64,000 nucleotides of DNA from Sphingomonas melonis (GTDB lineage Bacteria > Pseudomonadota > Alphaproteobacteria > Sphingomonadales > Sphingomonadaceae): positions 496,001 to 560,000 of the forward strand of contig NZ_JACCBY010000001.1 in assembly GCF_013409985.1 (NCBI RefSeq), written 5' to 3'. Below the pieces are notes generated by a model. The model was not told the DNA's origin and did not search any database. It saw only the letters and a list, made by a program, of their open reading frames with translations. Positions 54,880 to 63,183 of this stretch are shown here, piece after piece (within the stretch, counting starts at the first letter, position 1; every line of letters begins with the position of its first letter). The position numbers and the translations under genes are program-made.

Positions 54880-56394
54880 CTAGCGCGCGGCGCGGCAGTG
54901 GCGGGTTATGAAATCCTGATGCAGCGGCATATGGGTCGCGGCGGCGGCGGTGACCTTGCCGATCCGGTCGAGTGCGGCCTGCGCCTCGGCAAGCGGCAGC
55001 GCCGCGCCGAGTGGATCGTAGCCCGATGCGACCAGTCCCTGGCCGTCCATCACCGCCAGCCAGCTCGTCTTGGTGAACAGCTCGTCGGTCTCGCGGAACA
55101 CGCGGCCGGTGCGGCGATAGATCCCGATCCGTTCGGCCAGCGTCTCGGGGATCGGCATTTCGGCCAGCCGGCGCCAATAAGCGGTGTCGCGCCGCGCCGT
55201 GGCGTGGAAGTGGAGGATGATGAAGTCGCGGATGCTGTCGAACTCGGTCGCCATCAGCCGGTTGTAGCGGCGGATATCGGCAGGCTCGAAGGCGCGCGTC
55301 GGCAGCATCTCGAGCAGGCGCGCGATGCCCGACTGGATCAGATGGATGCTGGTCGATTCCAGCGGTTCGAGGAAGCCGCCGGACAGGCCGAGCGCGACGC
55401 AGTTGCGGACCCACAAGGTCGTGCGCCGCCCCGCGCGGAACCGCAGCGTGCGCGGCGCGGCGAGCGCCTCGCCCTCTAGGCTGGCGAGCAGCGTCGCGGT
55501 CGCCTCATCCTCCGAGAGATGATCCGCGGCAAAGACATAGCCGTTGCCGACGCGATGCTGCAGCGGGATGCGCCATTGCCAGCCGGCCGCGCGCGCGGTG
55601 GCACGGGTATAGGGCGGCGGCGGTCCGGTGACCGCGCTCGGCACCGCGACCGCGCGATCATTGGGCAGCCACGCCGACCAATCCTCGAACCCCGCGCCAA
55701 GCGCATCGCCGAGCAGCAGCGCGCGGAACCCCGAACAGTCGACGAACAGATCCGCCTCGATCCGCCCGCCATCGGCGAGCGTCACCGCCTCGATAAAGCC
55801 GTCCGTGCCGCGCAGCGCGACATCGACCACCCGGCCCTCGCGCCGCACCACGCCGGCGGCCTCCGCCCGGGTGCGCAGGAAGCGCGCATAGAGCGATGCG
55901 TCGAACTGGAAGGCATAGCCGATATGCGCGAGCGGCGTATTGCCGGGCTGCGGCCGCATGAACCGTCCCGCCGCCGCCGCCGCGGCGCAGATCGAATAGT
56001 CGGACAGTGGGCCGGCCGCGCCTTCGGCCTGGAGCCGCCGCCACATCGCCTCGAACGGCACCGCGCCCAGATCGATGCCGTAGACGCCAAACGGGTGGAA
56101 ATAGCGGTGGCCGAGTGCGCGCCAGTCGACGAACTCGATACCCAGTTTGAACGTGCCGCGGGTCGCACGGACGAAGTCGTTCTCGTCGATGCCAAGCAGC
56201 GCATTGAACGCCTGGATCGGCGGGATCGTCGCCTCGCCGACGCCGACCGTGCCGATCTCCTCCGATTCGACCAGCGTGATCGCCGGGCCGTGCGGCCCGA
56301 GCACGCGGGCGAGCGCCGCCGCCGCCATCCAGCCCGCGGTGCCGCCGCCGATGATCGCGATGCGACGGATCGCGCCGTCGTCGGTCCGGGTCAT
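54880..56394 (-). CDS. Tryptophan-halogenase-family flavoprotein
   Basis: 504 aa from ATG 56394 (the longer upstream frame overlaps its neighbour). FAD site GGGTAGWMAAAALARVLG, the GVGEATIPP motif, GWQWRIPLQHR (the halogenase WxWxIP signature) and LGLSGGFLEPLESTSIHLIQ. Members in Sphingomonas/Brevundimonas/Xanthomonas sit in TonB-receptor loci and at least one brominates indoles; the native substrate is not clear. Overlaps the DUF6445 gene by 4 bases. Confidence 0.85.
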   Translation of the reverse strand: MTRTDDGAIRRIAIIGGGTAGWMAAAALARVLGPHGPAITLVESEEIGTVGVGEATIPPIQAFNALLGIDENDFVRATRGTFKLGIEFVDWRALGHRYFHPFGVYGIDLGAVPFEAMWRRLQAEGAAGPLSDYSICAAAAAAGRFMRPQPGNTPLAHIGYAFQFDASLYARFLRTRAEAAGVVRREGRVVDVALRGTDGFIEAVTLADGGRIEADLFVDCSGFRALLLGDALGAGFEDWSAWLPNDRAVAVPSAVTGPPPPYTRATARAAGWQWRIPLQHRVGNGYVFAADHLSEDEATATLLASLEGEALAAPRTLRFRAGRRTTLWVRNCVALGLSGGFLEPLESTSIHLIQSGIARLLEMLPTRAFEPADIRRYNRLMATEFDSIRDFIILHFHATARRDTAYWRRLAEMPIPETLAERIGIYRRTGRVFRETDELFTKTSWLAVMDGQGLVASGYDPLGAALPLAEAQAALDRIGKVTAAAATHMPLHQDFITRHCRAAR

Positions 56395-57140
56395 GCGTGC
56401 GTCCGGCATTGGAGGAACAGATTGCCGGTCAGCCGCCCCTGCCGCGGATCGGCGGCGGCGGCAGGCAGGTGCGCGATCAGCCCCGAATGGAGCAGCGCCG
56501 CCCGATAGAGCACGAGCCGGTCGCATTGTGCATCGACGGCGCCGATCCGCTCGAACCGCGCATCCGAATCGATGCGATAGCCCGGCGGCGGCGGATCGGC
56601 GAGTTCGCGGTCGAGCGTGGCGCGATAGGCGGGAAGCCGCTGCGCATCGATCGTCTCGAAGCCGGTGGCGCGATGGCGGAAGAAACCGGTGCCGTCGCGA
56701 TTGTTGGCGGACAGGAAGTGGACGGTGGCGAATTGCAGCCGGTCGGCGGTATCGACATGCGGCACGCGCTGGTCGGCGGTCAGCGCGGCGGGCGGCGTCG
56801 TGACCAGCGAGAAATTGCCGCGCGCGCGTGCCGGCACGACCGGGCCGGTGGCGAAATGCGCGGCGATCAGCGGCACGATGCAGCGCACCATCGCGTCGAG
56901 ATAGGCGACCGGCGCCGGGGCGAGCAGGCCGGGATAGCCGCTGCCGGCGTGCGCCGCGTCGGTGAACGGCGCGCGCGCAGCGATCGCCACGAGCGCGGCG
57001 GGGTCGCCGCTCGCGCCGTCGATCACCACCACCGGCTCGCCTTCCTCGCCGACGCGCAGCACCTGCACGGCGCCGGGGGCGGCGAACCAGGCCGGGGTGG
57101 GCCCGTGCGGAACGGGGGCATGCGGTGCGGCGGGCGGCAT
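56391..57140 (-). CDS. DUF6445 family protein
   Basis: 249 aa from ATG 57140. Contains TADQRVPHVDTADRLQFATV and GTGFFRHRATGFE: a His-x-Asp followed by a distal His (LLHSGLI), the metal-binding triad of 2-oxoglutarate/Fe(II)-type folds. DUF6445 proteins accompany tryptophan-halogenase genes in TonB loci. Enzymatic role is inferred. Confidence 0.7.
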   Translation of the reverse strand: MPPAAPHAPVPHGPTPAWFAAPGAVQVLRVGEEGEPVVVIDGASGDPAALVAIAARAPFTDAAHAGSGYPGLLAPAPVAYLDAMVRCIVPLIAAHFATGPVVPARARGNFSLVTTPPAALTADQRVPHVDTADRLQFATVHFLSANNRDGTGFFRHRATGFETIDAQRLPAYRATLDRELADPPPPGYRIDSDARFERIGAVDAQCDRLVLYRAALLHSGLIAHLPAAAADPRQGRLTGNLFLQCRTHA

Positions 57141-57145
57141 CGGGC

Positions 57146-57724
57146 TCAGAACTCGTTGTTGATATAGAAGACGAAGCCGCGGCGGCCATCGCCCGCATCG
57201 GCGACGAGCACCGGTCCCGGCGTATAGCCGCGGGCGAGCAGCCCCTGTTCGAACTGCCTGTCGCGGAAGGCATTGACCATCGTCGCCTCCGTCTGCCCCG
57301 CCGGCAGCGGCCCGGCCACCTCGCAGGCGGTGCGGACGCAGGTGACATGCACCGGTTCGGCGGCACCGGCGAATACCGGCAGGCGCGCGACCGCCGCGGT
57401 CATCGCGGCTTCCACCGGTGCGGCCGTCGCGGCCGGCGCCGGTTGCGCGGTCATCACCGCCGCCATCATCCGCACGTCGCCGCCGCGGCGATCGTGTCTG
57501 GCGAGCGTGTCGACCAGCTGCCGCTCGGGCCGTTGCCGTACCGTCGCGGGATCGGGCGTCGCGCTCGGCGGGGCGGCGGGCCGCACCACCGCGACCGGCG
57601 CGCTCACCACCGCGACTGCCGCGGGATGCGCACGCGGCTGCCGCACGCCATGCTGCACGACATAGCCGCCGGCGAGCGTCAGCAATGCGGCTGCCGACAG
57701 GGCGGCCAGACGCGTCCTCTCCAT
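57146..57724 (-). CDS. Membrane-anchored small protein preceding the halogenase pair
   Basis: 192 aa from ATG 57724 (GGAGAG upstream; an ATG at 57766 lies inside a regulator-like site). Hydrophobic N-terminus RLAALSAAALLTLAGGYVVQ then a Pro/Ala/Val-rich periplasmic linker and a compact C-terminal domain with one Cys pair (THVTCVRTACEVAG-like). Role unknown; co-transcribed with DUF6445 and the halogenase (6-base gap). Confidence 0.55.
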   Translation of the reverse strand: MERTRLAALSAAALLTLAGGYVVQHGVRQPRAHPAAVAVVSAPVAVVRPAAPPSATPDPATVRQRPERQLVDTLARHDRRGGDVRMMAAVMTAQPAPAATAAPVEAAMTAAVARLPVFAGAAEPVHVTCVRTACEVAGPLPAGQTEATMVNAFRDRQFEQGLLARGYTPGPVLVADAGDGRRGFVFYINNEF

Positions 57725-57755
57725 ATCTTCTCTCCGGGCCTCGATCGTGCCTGTG

Positions 57756-57766
57756 TTGTCCGACAT
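57756..57766. promoter_or_regulatory. Degenerate FadR-type site before the 57724 operon
   Basis: TTGTCCGACAT; the inner TGTC-C-GACA is a perfect dyad and resembles the ATGTCNTACAT sites. It lies 32 bases before the ATG at 57724, a spacing similar to that at the other sites. Weaker than the others. Confidence 0.4.
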
Positions 57767-57866
57767 GATAGAGCAAGGCTTGCCGCTGTAAAGCGGGCGA
57801 AAAGCACGCAATCGCGATGGTAGCGCTAGCGTCGGGGCCCGCCGCTATTCTCTTCCTGCAGGTCAT

Positions 57867-57877
57867 ATGTCATACAT
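57867..57877. promoter_or_regulatory. FadR-type operator before the GH43 gene
   Basis: ATGTCATACAT: arms ATGT/ACAT around CAT. It fits the FadR-family consensus (TnGTnnnACnA) and matches the sites at 62284 and 63150. It ends 34 bases before the GH43 start and lies between divergent operons. Confidence 0.65.
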
Positions 57878-57911
57878 AAGTACCGACGGAGATCGGTTCA
57901 TGAGGAGAGGA

Positions 57912-59315
57912 ATGATGTTCAGGACACCCCTGGCGCTCGGCGCTGCGCTGGCGGCGCTGGCGCTGCCCGCCGCCGCCCTGGCAAGCGGACAAACCGTCAA
58001 CAACGGCTCGCAATTCGTCACCACCACAGGCGGCCAAATCGACGCCCATGGCGGCGGCGTCATCAAGGTTGGCGGCTATTATTACTTCCTCGGCGAGAAC
58101 CGGAACCCCGACTATTCTTTCCGCGCGGTCTCGATGTACCGCTCGACCGATCTCAAGACGTGGGAATTCCGCAACGACGTGCTGAAATCGTCGTCGGCCA
58201 CCGAGCTCAACGGCGCCAATATCGAGCGGCCCAAGATCATCTACAATGCGACGACCGGCAAATACGTGCTGTGGGCGCATTGGGAAAACGGCAAGGATTA
58301 TGGCGAGGCGCGGGTCGCGGTGGCGACGTCGGACACGGTCGACGGCAATTACACCTATCTCGGCAGCTTCCGCCCGCTCGGCTATGATTCGCGCGACATG
58401 ACCGTGTATCAGGACAGCGACGGCACCGGCTATCTGATCTCGTCGTCGAACGTGAACTACGACCTCAACATCTACAAATTGAGCGCCGACTATACGAAGG
58501 TCGATTCGCTGCTCACCGTGATCAAGGGCTATCACCGCGAGGCGCCAGCGCTGGTCAAGCGCAACAACGTCTATTTCATGATCACATCGGGCGCGACCGG
58601 CTGGAACCCCAATCGCGCGGCCTATTTCACCGCGACCAACCTGGCCGGGCCATGGACGGGGCCGACCTATTTCGGCCACGACACCACCTACAATTCGCAA
58701 TCGACCTTCATCCTGCCGGTGCAGGGATCGAGCGGCACGTCCTACCTGTACATGGGCGACCGCTGGGGGCCGGCGATCGGCCAGATCGTCAACGATTCCA
58801 CCTATGTCTGGCTGCCGCTGACCTTCCCGTCCAACACCGCGCTCGATTTCGCCGGCACCGCGTCGCAGATCACCGTGGATGCGGCGGCGGGCACGATCGC
58901 GCTCGGCTCGCCCAATACGCAATTGGTCAAGATGCAGGTCGCGCACAGCGGCCTGTGCGCCAACATCAGCAACGATTCGCCTTACTATAACGGCACGGCG
59001 ATCCAGTGGACCTGCACCAACACCAGCAACGAACTGGTCGAGCGCCGTCCGGTCGGCACGTACACGCAATATGTCGTGCAGCGCAGCGGCCTGTGTCTCG
59101 CCCAGGCGGACGACAACGCCAGCGGCGGCGGCGTCGTGCAGACCTCCTGCTCGATCGGCGCGAAGTCGCAATGGACCTATAACGGCACGACGATCGTCAA
59201 TCGCGCCTCCGGCTCCTGCCTCGACGTCAACGAGGCCGCGACCGCGACCGGAACGAAGTTGATCGTCTGGCCTTGCCACGGCGGCGCCAACCAGCGCTGG
59301 ACGATGGTCAACTAG
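57912..59315 (+). CDS. GH43 galactanase-like enzyme with ricin-B lectin domain
   Basis: 467 aa from ATG 57912 (AGGAGAGG upstream; upstream frame starts inside an operator). Signal peptide LALGAALAALALPAAALASG; GH43 domain with DAHGGGVIKVGGYYYFLGEN, the opening of subfamily 24 (exo-beta-1,3-galactanases); C-terminal ~140 residues form a ricin-type beta-trefoil (QVAHSGLCANI, QRSGLCLAQ, SGSCLDVNE). Together they suggest arabinogalactan/galactan degradation in the periplasm or outside. A strong terminator follows. Confidence 0.8.
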   Translation: MMFRTPLALGAALAALALPAAALASGQTVNNGSQFVTTTGGQIDAHGGGVIKVGGYYYFLGENRNPDYSFRAVSMYRSTDLKTWEFRNDVLKSSSATELNGANIERPKIIYNATTGKYVLWAHWENGKDYGEARVAVATSDTVDGNYTYLGSFRPLGYDSRDMTVYQDSDGTGYLISSSNVNYDLNIYKLSADYTKVDSLLTVIKGYHREAPALVKRNNVYFMITSGATGWNPNRAAYFTATNLAGPWTGPTYFGHDTTYNSQSTFILPVQGSSGTSYLYMGDRWGPAIGQIVNDSTYVWLPLTFPSNTALDFAGTASQITVDAAAGTIALGSPNTQLVKMQVAHSGLCANISNDSPYYNGTAIQWTCTNTSNELVERRPVGTYTQYVVQRSGLCLAQADDNASGGGVVQTSCSIGAKSQWTYNGTTIVNRASGSCLDVNEAATATGTKLIVWPCHGGANQRWTMVN

Positions 59316-59336
59316 AGCCGCCGTTCCAACATGAAG

Positions 59337-59371
59337 ACCGGCCGCGGCAACCCTGCCGCGGCCGGTTTTTT
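59337..59371 (+). terminator. Terminator of the GH43 gene
   Basis: A 13-bp stem (59337-59349 with 59354-59366), 4-base loop and TTTTTT run, 22 bases after the stop. Textbook Rho-independent terminator. Confidence 0.95.
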
Positions 59372-59391
59372 CTGTCCCCCGCGCCGGGCGC

Positions 59392-59425
59392 AAAAAAGCC
59401 GGCGCGATCGTGCGATCGCGCCGGC
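59392..59425 (-). terminator. Terminator of TonB receptor 2
   Basis: GCCGGCGCGATC-type arms (59398-59409 with 59414-59425) form a 12-bp stem followed on the minus strand by TTTTTT (59397-59392), 18 bases after the receptor stop. Confidence 0.9.
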
Positions 59426-59442
59426 AGTGGGGATGGGACGGC

Positions 59443-62244
59443 TTAGTAGGTGGCGCGCAGCGACAGGCCGAAACGACGGTCGTTGAGCTGATACTGCAGC
59501 GGCTGCCCTGCGGTGCCAATGTACGTGACGTTCATCCGATTGGTGAGGTTCACCGCATCGGCCGACACCGCGATATGGTCTGTAACGTTGACGCTGATCG
59601 ACGCATCGAGCGACGCATAGGGCTTGGCATATTGTGGGATGCCGTTGGCGCCCGCGCCGGTCGTCTGGTCCAGGTAGCTCGAGCGCCAATTGTACGCGAG
59701 ACGCGCGGTGAGCGGTCCCTTTTCGTACAGGCCGATCAGATTGTAATTGTGCTTCGACAGCTTTTCGAGCGGCACTTGCGTCGGGATGTTCGATCCCGCC
59801 GTAGCAAAGGGATTGCTGACGTTCGAGTCGACATAGGTATAGTTCGCCTGGATGCCGAAGCCGCTGAGCAGGCCGGGCAGGAAGTCGAAGAACTGCTGAT
59901 AGCCGATCTCGGCACCCTTGACGGTGCCGTCGCCGGAATTGAGCACGGTGTTGACGTCATACGCGCGGCCCTGGAAGTTCTGGACCAGCACACCGTTGGC
60001 GAGGAACCCGTCGACCTTCTTGTAGAAAAGGCCGGCAGTGAGCGATCCGGTCGGGGCGAAATACCATTCCGCGGTCAGATCGTAATTGTCGGATTCGATC
60101 GGATTGAGCCGCGGATTGCCCGAATTGGCGCTCGGACGCCCGGTGATGACGCTCACCTGATTGGGGTTGTTGAGCGTGAGGTTCGTCGACAATTGGTCGA
60201 AATTAGGCCGCGCCAACCCCTTGGAATAGGCGAAGCGCATCTGAATTTCGTCGGTGAACCGCGCCCGCAGGTTGAAGCTTGGCAGCGCCCGCGTGTAGCT
60301 CTTGTCGACCGAGAGTGGGGCAGCATTGCCGTCGGAGTCGAAGAGCGTGCCCGACGAGACCAGCTTGGTCTTCACCAGCCGGATACCGACGCCGCCGTCG
60401 AAGCGAACGCCGCCAGCCTCGAAGGCGTAATCGGCAATGCCCCAGGCCGTATAGGTTTTCTCGTTTTGCGCGTTGAGGTCGCCTGGTGTGAACGCGTCCT
60501 TGGTCTTGGCGCCGAAGATCGCATACAGCGCCTTGGTCTGTGCCCATACGCCGCTGCCCTGCGGAAATGCCGGGTAGAGCAGCCCGCCGGTGACGCTGTT
60601 GCCATCAAAGAAGTTCTTTGACGGACCGGGCATCGCGAGCTGCGGATTCTGGCTGAGCGGGATGAACGGAGTGCCCGTGGGCGCATTACAAGCCGGGTTC
60701 GGGCCAGTCTGATACAGGCATACGCCGTTCCAAGTGCCGCGCAGGTCGATCGAGTTGTCCGAATAGCGCGCGCCGCCGCGCAGCTTCTTGAGGAAGCTGC
60801 CTTCGAGGTCATATTCTAGGTCATAGGACAAGGCGAGCTGATCGGCGTCGTTGCGCTGAAGCGAGTCAGCGATGTACGTCGTCGCATACTTTGTCGGGTC
60901 GGCCAGCAAGGCCTTGTTGCGGACGTCCCAACGTGGCCGTTTGCCGCGCAAGTCGAAATCGACGATCTCTTGATTAGGCGCGTTCGCTTCGGTCTGCCCC
61001 GCTGCGGTGAACAGCGACAGAACGTTGCCGTTCCGGTCCGCGTTATAATAGCTTTTGAGATACTGCGCGTCGAAGTGGACTTTTGCGCGGTCGGTTGGGC
61101 TCCAGTCCGCGCCGAAGGTGAAGTTCTGGCTCTGGCTCCACAGCTCTTGGTCGAAGCGCCCGGTTTCGAACAGCTGGTTCTGCAGCGATCCCGAGGTGGC
61201 GTAACCTTCGTCGTTGAAGGTGAAGGGGGCGTCGGGCAGCGGTCGTGACTGGGTACCACCGTTGACCGAGTAATAATATGCGCCCCGGCGGTTGAACCAG
61301 TATTTGGTGTATTGATACTGGCCGGTAAGGAGCAGGTTGTCGCTCGCCTGCCATTGCAGCGCAGTCGCAACGCCGAGGCGGCGACGGTCGCCGAGATCGT
61401 CATACACCTGGAAGCCAAGCGGCGCCTTGGCATTGGCTGGCGCGCCCGCGACCGAGCCGGCGGGAATCGGTTGCTGCTGGTTGGCGAGGATGCCGTCCTG
61501 CCGATACTGGCTCTTCGAATAAACCGCGTTCACCAGAAAGCCGATCTCGCCAATGCCGGTGTCGAAGCGGTTGCTGTAGAGGCCGGACACGGAATAGCCG
61601 GGCTTGTCGACGCGGTCGTAATAATTGCCCCGCGCCGTGAAGCTGACAACCTGCTTGTCCGAATCGAAGGGCCGGCGGGTGCGCAGATTGACTGCCCCGC
61701 CAACGCCGCCCTCGATGATGTTGGCGGGCGCGTTCTTGTAGACGTCGACGCCCGACAGCAGTTCGGGCGGAATGGCTTCGAGATCGAAGGCACGGCCGCC
61801 GGACGCCGAATAGACCGCACGGCCATCGAGGAAGTTCTGCACCTGCGTAAGGCCGCGCACCGTGATCGCGGGGGAGGTACGATGATCGAAGTCGGTCGCG
61901 CCTTCGCCGTAGCGGCGTTGGATCTGCACGCCGGTGACGCGCTGCAGCGCCTCGGTCGTGTTCACGTCGGGCAGCTTGCCGATGTCCTGCGCGCTGATCG
62001 AATCGACGATCTGGTTGGCGTTGCGCTTGATCGCCTGCGCGGATCGGAGGCTCTCGCGCACGCCGGTGACGATGATGTCCTGATCGCTGGCCGGATCGGT
62101 CGCTGCCTGATCGCTGGTCTGTGCGACGGTGCCGGTTTCGGCCTGCGTCGGCGCCGGTGCCGGTACGGCCGTCTGAGCCTGCGCTGCGCCGCCCAGTGCG
62201 ACGAGCGATGCGCCCGCGAGCAGCCGCACGTAAGTGCCCTTCAT
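59443..62244 (-). CDS. TonB-dependent outer-membrane receptor 2
   Basis: 933 aa from ATG 62244 (GGAGAGGGACC before it; the frame is open to 62271). Signal peptide GASLVALGGAAQAQ, TonB box QDIIVTGVRESLRSA (about 55-69), plug motifs QDIGKLPDVNTTEALQRVTG and VYKNAPANIIEGGVGGAVNL, then a large barrel ending RRFGLSLRATY. This subfamily (TIGR01782-like) imports plant oligosaccharides in Xanthomonas/Caulobacter/Sphingomonas. A FadR-type site lies 40 bases upstream. Confidence 0.92.
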   Translation of the reverse strand: MKGTYVRLLAGASLVALGGAAQAQTAVPAPAPTQAETGTVAQTSDQAATDPASDQDIIVTGVRESLRSAQAIKRNANQIVDSISAQDIGKLPDVNTTEALQRVTGVQIQRRYGEGATDFDHRTSPAITVRGLTQVQNFLDGRAVYSASGGRAFDLEAIPPELLSGVDVYKNAPANIIEGGVGGAVNLRTRRPFDSDKQVVSFTARGNYYDRVDKPGYSVSGLYSNRFDTGIGEIGFLVNAVYSKSQYRQDGILANQQQPIPAGSVAGAPANAKAPLGFQVYDDLGDRRRLGVATALQWQASDNLLLTGQYQYTKYWFNRRGAYYYSVNGGTQSRPLPDAPFTFNDEGYATSGSLQNQLFETGRFDQELWSQSQNFTFGADWSPTDRAKVHFDAQYLKSYYNADRNGNVLSLFTAAGQTEANAPNQEIVDFDLRGKRPRWDVRNKALLADPTKYATTYIADSLQRNDADQLALSYDLEYDLEGSFLKKLRGGARYSDNSIDLRGTWNGVCLYQTGPNPACNAPTGTPFIPLSQNPQLAMPGPSKNFFDGNSVTGGLLYPAFPQGSGVWAQTKALYAIFGAKTKDAFTPGDLNAQNEKTYTAWGIADYAFEAGGVRFDGGVGIRLVKTKLVSSGTLFDSDGNAAPLSVDKSYTRALPSFNLRARFTDEIQMRFAYSKGLARPNFDQLSTNLTLNNPNQVSVITGRPSANSGNPRLNPIESDNYDLTAEWYFAPTGSLTAGLFYKKVDGFLANGVLVQNFQGRAYDVNTVLNSGDGTVKGAEIGYQQFFDFLPGLLSGFGIQANYTYVDSNVSNPFATAGSNIPTQVPLEKLSKHNYNLIGLYEKGPLTARLAYNWRSSYLDQTTGAGANGIPQYAKPYASLDASISVNVTDHIAVSADAVNLTNRMNVTYIGTAGQPLQYQLNDRRFGLSLRATY

Positions 62245-62283
62245 GGTCCCTCTCCCCAAATTTACCGACATGAGTGCCGTGTA

Positions 62284-62294
62284 ATGTCCTACAT
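62284..62294. promoter_or_regulatory. FadR-type operator before TonB receptor 2
   Basis: ATGTCCTACAT, the same 11-base dyad as at 63150. It lies in the gap between the divergent receptor and regulator genes, 40 bases before the receptor start. Confidence 0.7.
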
Positions 62295-62401
62295 ATAACG
62301 TGTTGGAATATGCCGGACAAATGAAATTTGCAGGCCGATCGGTTGCGGCCTATCGATGGCGCGGCGATCCCTCGTCATCCCATTGGTAAGGCTAAGAAAA
62401 A

Positions 62402-63112
62402 TTGGCGAAACGCGAGCGGATCAGACCAGCGCACGTGACCATCGCACGGACGCTCGGCGTCGCGATCGTCACCGGCGACTATGCGCCGGGCGAGACGATC
62501 CCCGGCGAATTCGACCTCGCCGATCGCTTCGGGGTGGCGCGCAACGTCATCCGCGAGGCGCTGCGCATGCTGACCGCCAAGGGCTTGATCGAGAGCCGGC
62601 GCAAGACGGGGACGCGGGTGCGCGAGCGGACCGACTGGAACCTGCTCGACACCGAGATGCTCGGCTGGATGTTCGAGGGCGAACCGCCGGTCAGCTTCGT
62701 CAAAAGCCTGTTCGAACTGCGGCTGATCGTCGAGCCGGCCGCCGCCAGCCTTGCCGCGACGCATCGCACCGCGCGGCAGTTGTCGCGGCTCGGCCATGCG
62801 CTGGAGCTGATGACGCACCACGGGCTGGAGAGCGTCGCGGGTCAGGCGGCCGACGAACAATTCCACGCCGTCCTGCTTGAGGCGACCGCCAACGAACTGC
62901 TCGGCAGCCTGTCGAGCAGCATCTCCTCGGCGGTACGCTGGACGACCTTCTTCAAATATCGCGTCGTCGCCGACTATATCGATTCGATCCCGCAGCATCA
63001 GGCGCTGTTCGACACGATCGCCCGCGCCGACCCCGCGGCGGCGCATGCCGCGGCCACTCTATTGATCGAACAGGCGCGCCGCGACACCGAACAGGCGATG
63101 CGGATCGCCTGA
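62402..63112 (+). CDS. FadR/FCD-family GntR transcription regulator
   Basis: 236 aa; TTG start at 62402. N-terminal winged helix (EFDLADRFGVARNVIREALR, then MLTAKGLIESRRKTGTRV) and a C-terminal all-helical FCD effector domain (SLFELRLIVEPAAASLAATH, AADEQFHAVLLEAT, DYIDSIPQHQALFDTI). The His and Asp residues that hold a metal/ligand in FCD proteins are visible. Likely represses the surrounding sugar genes through ATGTCNTACAT sites and responds to a sugar acid or sugar. Confidence 0.88.
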   Translation: MAKRERIRPAHVTIARTLGVAIVTGDYAPGETIPGEFDLADRFGVARNVIREALRMLTAKGLIESRRKTGTRVRERTDWNLLDTEMLGWMFEGEPPVSFVKSLFELRLIVEPAAASLAATHRTARQLSRLGHALELMTHHGLESVAGQAADEQFHAVLLEATANELLGSLSSSISSAVRWTTFFKYRVVADYIDSIPQHQALFDTIARADPAAAHAAATLLIEQARRDTEQAMRIA

Positions 63113-63149
63113 TCCACGTTGCACCTTGACCGCTCTTATGGCTGCAGTC

Positions 63150-63160
63150 ATGTCCTACAT
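63150..63160. promoter_or_regulatory. FadR-type operator before the beta-galactosidase gene
   Basis: ATGTCCTACAT, identical to 62284-62294, ending 23 bases before the ATG at 63184 and 38 bases after the regulator stop. Confidence 0.7.
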
Positions 63161-63183
63161 ATAAAACAGGGCAGGAGCGGGTG

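Noticed and set aside
57870..59519. 549-aa frame opposite the GH43 gene
   Set aside because: Antisense shadow; the plus frame has signal peptide, GH43 and lectin motifs.
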